Source of the DNA: Anisakis pegreffii
Lineage: Eukaryota; Nematoda; Chromadorea; Rhabditida; Anisakidae
Direction: 5' to 3'
Assembly (NCBI GenBank): GCA_035041965.1
Contig: JAPYMA010000858.1
Span: 327,909-391,908, forward strand
Length of the DNA stretch: 64,000 bases
In this document: positions 49,781-60,622 of the stretch, piece after piece
Layout: every line of letters starts with the position of its first letter
How positions within the stretch are numbered: the first letter of the stretch is position 1
Translations under genes and position numbers: made by a program
The notes under the pieces: generated by a model
The model's database searches: none
What the model was told of the DNA's origin: nothing
The model's input: only the letters and a program-made list of their open reading frames with translations

Positions 49781-52700
49781 ATGGATTCATTATCCCATCG
49801 ACAGCATCGTAGTACCAATAGTGTTGTAAGCGCGGTCGAAGAAGAGGCTGGTGTGCTGAAATCTGGTCTTGTCACTGCTGGATTTACACCAATTGTTCGT
49901 TTTAGTTCATTTTCTTACGGTTCAAGCTGAAATGATCCATGTACAGTTTCTTCAGTGAAACGCCCTTGAAAATAATACTTATTTGGCAAGCTAATGTGCA
50001 CATTTCCGTGAAGTGTTTGTTTTATGTTGCTTTAACCCAAAAGACAATTAAAATTTTTGAATCTAAAATGGTCGCCGTTTATATGGGATGCTTAATTCGT
50101 TTCTGAAAAAAATTCCCGTTTCATTCCCGTTCGCTATTTTTATTCTCATCAGTTGAATTGAGTAATCCTTTCAGAAGTCAAAGAAAACTTATTACGCGGT
50201 ATTACTGGAACGTGCGCTCGAATTGCATGAAAGTGAAAAATCGCAGAAGAAAAGACGTCATGCAAAATACCTTATCGATCTATCAATTTGTTTCAATATT
50301 AATCGTCATGTGAGTTTTTCTTTTTGTTTCCTCTTCGTTTTTCATGTATTCACCGTTTTTGAGGCATCCAACCACTCCGTGTTGACAACACACCATTACT
50401 GAAGCCCAGGATCCGTGTGTGTTCTGATTAAATTTGTCGAAAATAAGTGTTCTCTTGAATTTTGATCGCAACGTTATTCTCGAGGTGTTTTTGCTGCTGA
50501 AAACAGCAGAATCCACGAATTTCTGTTTCTACAAAGTCCTTTAATATTGCATTCAAATAGTGGCCTGTGATAAGAATTATCAAAAGTGCATTCGACAGTC
50601 ATCGGAAAGAAGTGCATACCCTCTCAGTTATCCGCGCATTCATTATTCTGTTTGTTAGAAGATTTTCGCTTTTGTTTCTATCATATTGTGAGCGTCACAT
50701 GCTTATAGCTGAACGTGTGAGTAGCAATATCGTCATCAAATTATACTGATTGTGAGGAATATGCTTCTCTGTTCTGCTCTTCTCAGTTTCATTGCTTACA
50801 TCAGCTGTGCGATATCTTTCCTCAGATGCATGTCTTGCATAATCTTGTTGACATGTCTGTCGATTGCATGAATATGATGCTGACTGACGTGTTTGATCAA
50901 CAATTCTCTGAGAATAGATAGAGTTTTACTGAACGTAGTTGATTGGTGTGGCAGCTGGTTGTGAATTGAGTGAGGATGTACATCTACCAGTAATTGTGAT
51001 TTGATACGTTGGTTTTGCAGTTTGCGTAGATTCGTTTATTTTTCTGCTCGTCGAGTGTGGTAGTTACACTGAAAAAAGGATGCATTGAAACGTTCAAGGA
51101 AGGCGACTGGGAATGGGCCACATGCAAAGAGTAGTTGTTGTTTTTGTTGTCTGCCACATAGATAATATATTGCTGCTTTCTAGAACGCCAAATGCCTGCG
51201 TTGTTGTTGTGTTATGGAATGTGTAAGTGTATAAACGTCTGTTTGCACTATAAACATTAACCGGAAACTTGTACTGATTTGAACTGGTTTTTCGTCTTAT
51301 TCACTACTTCTTGTTTTATACACATTATTCAACAAAACCCAATTGTTTCACAGGCTATTATCTCGAAACTCAGTTGATTGTTCCACAGTTTCTAGAGATT
51401 CATGGAAATGAGTATTGTGCAAGTGGGAATGCCGTATATGAGACCTTAACTTGTTGAAGAAATTTATTGTTCGAGAATGATTTTCATGGTTCAAAATCGA
51501 GCGCACCGAAGTAGGGAACAGTGATATGGATATGATAATTTTACAATAACCGTCATCTCATTTAGTCAGAAGATGGGTAGAATTTCGAAGATGATCACAG
51601 ATGGTCATTTGAAACTCAAATATCATAATTCATACGATGAATCCTATTGAAAATGTTGAACGAGCATTGATAATTTCGTCGTTCAGTTGACCAGTTACCA
51701 AACGCACATATTTTACCTACATTCATCCTATGCACTTCGAAATCGATAGAGTTCGTGCTGCAAAAAAAGCACATTAATTTGTTCATGTTTCAGTAAGAAA
51801 CATTTATCGCTTTGTCTTGCGCATTAATTCACCGCAGAAATAGAAGTAATTCATAGATACGATTATGACGGTATTTATTTCACATACACTCAAATCGCAG
51901 TATTTTTTACATCTGAATTTGTCGCACTTGCTACTTACTATTTTCGACACCCACTCAGTCTATCAATTAGATCAGTTTTATTTGACATCTTGCTTCATAA
52001 TTTGTTCATTATTATTGTTCACACTCAACAATTTAATTGCCTTCAAGGACTGGTCGTCCAGAAATTGCATCAGAACATCAGGAATTGTGTTGTATAGTGG
52101 GAAGGATTGAAAAGCGGTATGGAAAGAATGCAAGAAGAAATGGCTGAACGATGATTATTATATTATGTTTAGTTTCGTATCCGCGTATTTGATATCCACG
52201 GAAAAACAGTCACATACGTGCCATACGCTCAACAGCGCGGATGTTCATCACTTTCTTTTATTGTTGTTCCAAAATTTCAGTGTTCGTTTTGATTCTGCAA
52301 AATGCTACCGTAGAGCACACGCACATATGTATTATACACGCATGAGTGCAGTAAAAAATATCTGGTCTCAATAAAACATTCACAGTGCATTTCTAATATT
52401 AAGTGCAGTTGAAAAATGAGCATGTCTACAAATGCAACAAGTGAGCAGATCTACAAAGTCCGTCAGAATGATCTTTGTCATTAACATTATTATTATTTTA
52501 TTACTTTTATTACTATTTCATCGTTATTATTTCGTTGTTTTATTATATTATTATTGTTTTATTATTATTTTATTATTATTTCGTTATTTTATTGTATTGT
52601 TATTGTCATTATTATTCCTATTTTTATTATTATTAAGTGCACAACAAAATAGCTTGATGTGAGAAGGGCAATAAATTCAATGAAAACAACAGCATTAATT

Positions 52701-55700
52701 AAAAACATGTATGCAACGTGATTGTAACTAGTGTTCGTCGGGGAGCAATTTCTTGCACGGGGGGGGTCCCCGCGGGGAGTAAATTGGACGGGGAGGGTCC
52801 CCGCGAAAAAGTCGGGGAGCAAATTGCGCGGGGGTGGTCCCCGCGGGGAGCAAATTGGACGAGGGGGTCCACGCGAAAAAGTCGGGGAGCAAATTGCGCG
52901 GGGGAGCGCTCCCCGCGTTCCCCGCCGGGGTCCCCGACGGGGACCCCGTTCCCCGACGAACACTATTTGTAACGCCTCGTTCGTTGCTCTTTCTGATTAT
53001 GAGCGTGCACTTATGGTTAGCATACTGACTACTCATTCGTTGAGTTACTGAATATGTGAGAAAGTGTCATTAGCTGATTGTATTGCCGCTTTCGTTTTAC
53101 ACGGCAAAGCGCACTTAACAGTTCATCTGTTGCGGAATGCACCCGATGGAACGTATCGTTGATAGCATCGATGAAGGTCTCGAATTCTTCAGTTATGTTG
53201 CTTCAAAAAACGTGCAAATGCTATTCGTCATAAAAATTTTGTGGTTAAGATTTACGGGCGAAATCAATCAGCTAACCGCATTTCGGAGCGCCTGATTTAA
53301 CGTTCGATTATCTCTTCAGCATTAGGTATTAATCAAGGTGTTTTTATTTTTGAAACTATTAGCACTGTCTTTTTTGAAACTTTTAACAATTGTTTGTATT
53401 CACAATCGATGGATCAGCAATGAGTCATCGAACGATGGCGCAGTGCACTAATTTGTTGAGTGCATTGGGCGAATGGAATGGTAATTATTGGAGCAAAAGT
53501 TTAGTTATTCGTCACTCGAGGGTATTGCTGCAAAACAATAATTTATTGGTGAAAGATGCGAGTAGAAATGAATGAATTCCTAACGCAGTGCACGCCGTGA
53601 AAAATTTTGCGTTGCTTAATTTTGGGTTGTTTACGTGAATGAATAGTTGTTTGTGTGATAAGACTGAAAGCAATGTGAAAACAGGTTATTTATCTTGCAA
53701 CGTTCCTGCACAACATACGTGCGAAAAATTCATTGACGGAAAAAGAAATTTGAACTTATCATTGGTTTAATAAAATTCTAAATTATTTGCAGATGCATGA
53801 AGAATTTGCAGAAAAAGAGATTTTTTTGTGGGGCATTGGAATTCTTGCTTAAAAAATTGGTTTTTCGGGGTTGCACTTTTTGATGAGTTGTTTTATGTGG
53901 TAGAATGCACTTGATTATCGCTGAAAGATAGAACGCAAACAGTCAGCAAATGCAAATATTCTGTGTAATGCAGTATACGTGTGTCGTCGTCTATAGGCGA
54001 TGTTGTTTTTGCTGACTTTATGATAAATACGTATGAATTTTTGTATTTGTTATTATACGAATTGGATGTTTATTGTAACAGGTTGTGTTCGTATGTGCGT
54101 ATCGCGAAGTCAACGAAACAACTTAGCAGCAAGAATGCACTACAAGCATTACTTAACTGTTCCACCAATGACAGCAATTTAGCAATTATTTTTGCAGTGT
54201 TTTCATGATCGTCATCTGAAATGCTCATTCATCATACAAGAACATGTTGTCTTGATGATATCATCTTCAGTCATCCTCTCCACCCACTAATTCTTGAATA
54301 ATTCATGAATACAATTCGAGGAAAACGAGCTTTCATGAACATGTAAATATTCATGTATACATGCCTAAACGAATGATGCACAAGTCAGATTCAAGCATTT
54401 ATCGCACATCTCACCACATTGATGAAATTAACGATTGCATACCAAATTAACGAAACTAAGAGGGGTGCTCATACGAGAATGCAACAACATCGTGCTCTTT
54501 CAAACTGATCTGAATATTTCGTGCTATATGTCCTATAACCGTATTCGCAAGACATCGTAAAATCCTGAGTTCAGTCATTCTCAATAATTTTATGCCTTTT
54601 TTATCGGTTACCAACACACATGTGGAATTGGCAAGAAGGAATGCTGAAATTCTCGTATGACTAGTGCCATTAATTGTATGTGCATTCATCTGTTTGTCTA
54701 GTCATTTCTTTGTTGATTTTTTTCACGAATTCATGTCTTCTGTATGAATTTTTTTTTTGCCTTTCCGTATTTTGAAAGTGATATGAGTACGGAATGCACA
54801 TCGTCTTGTATGACAGACACACCGGAAATAACATCAGAATAATGAACGAATTATATTAACGTCTACTGATTGATTGCTGTGCAGTGCAACGGAATGCAAT
54901 CGGAGAATTCAAAAACGCAATACAAATGTGTGTTTTTGGTTGAGATGAGAAAACATGAGTGAAGAAAATTGTTGTCGAACGCAAAGAAAAATGTTTGGGT
55001 TGAGATATTAATCGAGCTATTGCTTACCATACGAATATTTCTTCATTCACTCAAGGCACGTGAACATTCACTCACAAACACCAATCACAAAAATGTAGTA
55101 TCACTATTATATGACAAATTCATCGTGAAAGTTTCGATTAATTTCAGTTCGATAGTCGATTAAAGTATTGTGTCTCTGTGATGACTCCGGATGAAACACT
55201 CTTATTGAGAGGAGAAACTGAAAAAATATCTGAAGAATGGTACGATGTGCTAATGTCGGCCGTTATTCCAGCCAGAGCTCTGCGACTCGGACGACCAGTT
55301 CAAGCGTCCGAATTTTTCGGTAATTTTCACAATCGCTGATTGGCTTTGCATTCGAGTTTCCGTAATCATATGGTTAATTACTGAGTACCATTTATAAATG
55401 ATTTCGGATTATTATTATTATTATTATTATTATTAATATATCGTTGCATATATCAAGTGTTTGGGCGATGTTTTTGAGCACTTTTGCACAAAATGTTTTT
55501 GGCTGAAATTGAAGTGTGGATGGAAATAAATGATGTCATTGACATCATTTACTCTGAACTTGCAGTATTTACTCAATGATTTAATTGTGCCGAATGAACT
55601 CATTGGGTTTTATTTTGATGAAATATTTCAATTTGCAAACTTTTCATCGGAAGTTCTGACTGTGTGGGGACTATACCGATTGTCAGTGAAAGAATTAATT

Positions 55701-58700
55701 TTTTCAGGGAAGAAAACAAAGTTACGCACGGATTCATTATTCATTAAAAAGTTATAAATGAAATTTTTTGCTGTTATAATCCAATAAAATTTCTTGTGAG
55801 GAAAGCTTTAGAACGAGTCCTCTTGTTTTGCAGAATGTGTATGGGATGTGGTATTAGTTGACAATCCGAAATTGAAGAAACCCGTACCAAATCCAGAAAA
55901 AATGCCGAATATTTGTCAAAAAGAGCCATCTTTATGTGGTCCTCAACGTTTATGTTTCTATCCGCATACAATAATTCTTTGTAAACGAAGCATCGAACCT
56001 GCATCAATCCAACACTTACCAGCCTCTGGTATACCGCCCTTTCGCGATACGGATTTTGTTGAATTTCCAGTTAGTTCCATGATTTCAAATATTCGTCACA
56101 CTCATGATTGGTCACTTAAATTCAATTCCTGAAATGTTTTAGCGAAGTGATCGTTTGATCGCCTTTAAAAAGTAATTCACTTTTTGAGGCAGTATGAACG
56201 TATGATGTACCAAACCCAAAGTGATTAATCTCAAATATTTTTTTGCTGTTACAATGTGGTTGTTTTTTGTTGAAAGTAGAAACGTTTAATAATTTTAATG
56301 TGGTTCATGATTTCTCATCTTCGAACATATTTCTATGAAATACATGTTGTGTTTCATTTAAAGGCCACATGGCTATCACAGTCCCGTTTTATAAGTTTGT
56401 GTGTTCGATATCCTTGATTCATTTCCTAGAATGGTTGGTTATTATTCATTTGGAGTGTGTTGAATTTGCAGCGTAAATTTGTTGCGAGTTTTGGCTGTCA
56501 GGAGAAATTCTTCATCATGCGAATGGGCCGTTCATCACCGTCCGGTTCAGCCGAAGTGTGGGCACAGTGTGAGAGTGAAGAGATTGCCGGTGATATACAC
56601 ATCAAACTGAATAAAATTATCGAACGAGAAAGTGAAAAAAAGAAACAAATGGTTAATGGGTGAGTGATTTAGGCAGTATTTTTGTATTCAGCAATTTTGC
56701 ACTTCTAGATGTTGAATAATATAGAACATTTCGAATGGTGTTTTTGTTTTTTCCTTTTTTATGTATATCGATTCAATGAGCTCGTGTAAGAGAAGGTATT
56801 GATCGCGCTGGACTTCATCATAAATATTCCACGACTGTAATTGTTTTTCACATACCCAATCTTCGGATTTTACTTGAAGAATTTCCATTGGGTAGCTGTG
56901 TTGCCTTCTCAAACGATACTCTTTTTTCAGTTTTCATGTTTTCTCTTCGTTCATGTCCACTTAGTATATATGATGAAAATGTGTCTTCAGACCAATGCTT
57001 CGAGCAAGTCAGAGCGCAAATACCCATTCGCATCACGAGCGTATTCACGCCATTGCAAGTCGTCATCGTATCGGAAGTCAGTCGACGAATCCGTTAGTGT
57101 TTAAATTCTTTCTGAAAATTAACTCACAATCCTGATAAAGTATCCGTTGAGATGAATAAATATGGCGGTTCACTTCTAGGAATCATACGGGAAGTGAACT
57201 GACGCTACGGGAAAGACGTGCTCAGTTAAGAGATAGTAAAGCTGCACTGGAATCGTTTGAAGAAATGATGGACACCCCGTTAACACCGCTGTTTGTTTTT
57301 GATGCATCCACACAACGGTTCGTTTCGTTTCCATTGAGAGCTTCATTAGAAGAGCTTTATTCGAAATCACTCCCGACTATAATGATAATGACGTTACCAT
57401 TAACTCTTATTAAATGATATGAGAATATTATCTTAAAGAAACGTTTGAACTGATGTGTTGAACATATGAGTTTACAGTCGATGTTTTAATTTGTATTCAT
57501 GTAAGCCATTCAAAAACGTCATTTGGAATTGTGAGTAGGCTGATTACATTAAATTACATCACCCTTTCGTATGCTTTTATATTTTTACTTTATGTTTTCT
57601 CTTTATGATTTGTGTTACCATTTTTTTATTTTTATCATTACTACTGCTAAACAAGTAACTGGTTAATGTTTATTCAAGCAACAGTGGAATGAGACATTTC
57701 TATTCCTTTGAAGGTTCTGTCAGAAGCTACTCATCATTGAGGCGCATTCTTAAGTTTTTTTCGGACTCATCTTTACAATTAAAATATGAATGAATTCTGT
57801 ATCTCCTAGAATGCTGCTTAATCAGCAACTATGATGTTATTGCAATTACGATGCTATATAAGTATGATATCTTGAAAGTATCAGTTTAGGTATGTTAGTG
57901 TCTTGTATCTGTTACTAGGTCAGTTAATGAATGCAACCTTGTCACTGAGTGTAAAAATAATGCCCGAATTGAAGAGTGCTCTGCAGATGTGGTCGTTATT
58001 CATCACCGGGATCGTTTTCGGGTAGTGCCACAATAGAATCGGCCCGAAGAAGATGCAATGCGAATATGATGAATACAAGTGGATCATCTTGGTCCTCATC
58101 TGCTTGTATGATGCCAATGCGAGCACATAGTATCACCGGCACGAGTTGTTCCACTTCAACTTCTGCACCTGCTGCTAGCTTGTGAGTTTCTTTTCTTTTT
58201 TTAGTTCAGCTCGACGTTCTCTTCCAATGGTTAATTGCGGATGTGGTTTTTCCTTTGTGTATCACTTGATGGTTACATTATCAATAAGTTTACTTCCAAT
58301 AAAAATTTAGCTGTTCAAAACAGAAAAAAATATGCTCTTTCGTTGAAATCATAGAATCCTTTTTTGATACAAAAATTATATTTAAGATTGCGCACGATGA
58401 CACCAAAGAGTGCTGGAGTGATAGCTGAGGAAATTCCGTTAGGAGCTTTCCGTCCCGTAAACATGAATAATCATCGTTCCTCACTAACTTCATCTTCAGC
58501 TGCAGAAGAAACCGAAGATAGGTTCGTAGTAATGATCACTTTTTTGCCGTTTGTTTTTGGTTCGTGTGGATTTTGGTGCTGAATTTGAAGAGAATGTATC
58601 TTTTTTCGAGCCACCCTATTTTTAAAACACATATTATCAAGTTTTCGTTGTATGTTAGTCGCAACCTCAATCGATTATCGAATTCGGAATCACAGAAGTG

Positions 58701-60454
58701 GTTATCTATTATAGGATTCGATTATCTAACAATAAGTGACTATTTGATTTCAAAATTTTTTAGTTTTTTCCAAGCAGCGGCGAAGCGGAATAATCATTTA
58801 AAAACTTGCAACTGAGTGAATGTAAAATAATGAATTTGAAGCGGAGGAACATTACGAATAATAGACACGGATGAGCACTCAATCTCGTCAAAAACGGCTC
58901 ATGATCGTGAGATAGCGGCGACGATCGATCGCATGCTGCCAGATGATATCAAGCAGCGGTGTTCGTTGAGTTCAAGTAATGAACACCACCAGTTCGAATC
59001 ATGCTCTTCATCGGTACGTGCCACTCATTCTGATGATACTGACGATCACAATGACAATTGCTCTTATTCTGCCGCATGCAGTTCGAGCACGAATGACGAA
59101 TTCATCTCTTCAACACCTGGTGATAGTTAGTTTTATTATTGTCAGCCTTATCGTTGAAACTGTTGTGCTTTATGCATTGCATTTGGTTTAAACGACACAG
59201 TCAACTTCATCTAATCACATTTGGGGAAGATGTAATTGCCCATTCTTTACCAATTCTTTCAGCATCTGAAGATGCCTCAGGAGAAAATATGGAATACGCA
59301 CCAATGGAGATGCATTCATGGTCATCGGGTAGCACGTCACATTTGGCTGTACCAATTCCATGTATTCTTTTGATAAATCGTTATTTTTTTCCTCTTTTCA
59401 ACCAATTTGAATTCGGTCTGGTTGTATAAATAGTTTGATATTTTCATGGAACTATTTATTATTTTTTGAAATTTGTTTATACGAATGTAAGTGGACACAT
59501 CAAAGACACGTTGTAATGTTCAAATCCTTTTTATCGAGAGGCTCCAATTTCAGTTGAGCAACAATACAATCTGGAAGAAATACGCTCGTATGTGTCTGAT
59601 AGTAGTGATAGCTGCTACTCTTCACTAGCACCAAATGCTGCGCCGAGGTACTAACTTGTTATGTTTATAGTTCATCGTTGAATGTGCTATTCATGAACTC
59701 AGTTACTCCTTCAGTTATTTCACACATATCAATCGTTAGAAAATGCATCACAGCAAATGAGCATTTGTTTTGCAGTTCGTGAACTTGTTATTGGTATCGT
59801 TATTAATTTGACATTCATTTTGATAGGACATTCTCATTTGGATCACAACAACCACAACGACACATTGCGCGACGGCAGCATCATTTAGTTGATGACGGTT
59901 CATTACTTCAAGAATCTGTGTATGTTTGTTACCATGTTTTCATCGACTGTCTCGTTTGATGGAGTTGTTCTGTTTTGTCATATTCATTCGGTCATTCATC
60001 AGGCTGCTCGAAAACAGTGATTTCTAATTATTTGTCGTATTCCTCGTTTAGTAGAGAGTTCAAGGAATTAAATGAAAATTTTTGCGGAGAATAACAACCA
60101 AAATCACAAGTGCGCATTCTTCACTTGAACAGCGAGCGCAGTTACTTTATATGGGTGAAGAATTTCAGTGCGTCCTCATCAATGCAAAATGGTGTTTATC
60201 AGCGTGCAAATGAAACAAGTCATTCAATACATTCGTCCTCAAGCGAAGACCCTCGAAAGCGTGCATTTTCGTTGGGCAGCAAGTCGTGGTTTCCGTTAGT
60301 TTTATTATCTATCATTATCTAATATTCTGCTCAGCTCCCCTCTGATACCCTCTTTTCACACATTAATGATGTAATTCTGTTTTATATTGTTTTTATTGAC
60401 ATTATTATTGTTATCAGCTTCAGTTCTTTATTAAATATTAGTTGTCAATATTAC

Positions 60455-60526
<72 letters not shown>

Positions 60527-60527
60527 C

Positions 60528-60622
<95 letters not shown>

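Larger units (their letters stand above)
50175..55319 (+). other. ist-1: PH domain of the IRS homologue, split by a 4.8-kb intron
   Basis: Exon 50175-50309 (45 codons, phase 0) reads KSKKTYYAVLLERALELHES and ends LSICFNINRH, matching the IRS PH strand ending CFNINKR. Exon 55148-55319 continues in phase with DSRLKYCVSVMTPDETLLL and the C-terminal helix EEWYDVLMSAV with its invariant Trp. The intron between (50310-55147) contains the GC-rich element at 52729-52966 and TTA-rich low complexity at 52470-52640. Confidence 0.82.

Noticed and set aside
52432..52662. Hydrophobic Leu/Ile/Val frame
   Set aside because: Low-complexity TTA-rich tract within the large IRS intron.
52589..53051. Several Arg/Gly/Pro-rich open frames on both strands
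   Set aside because: They arise from the GC-rich repeats of the MITE-like element; all frames are open because of composition.
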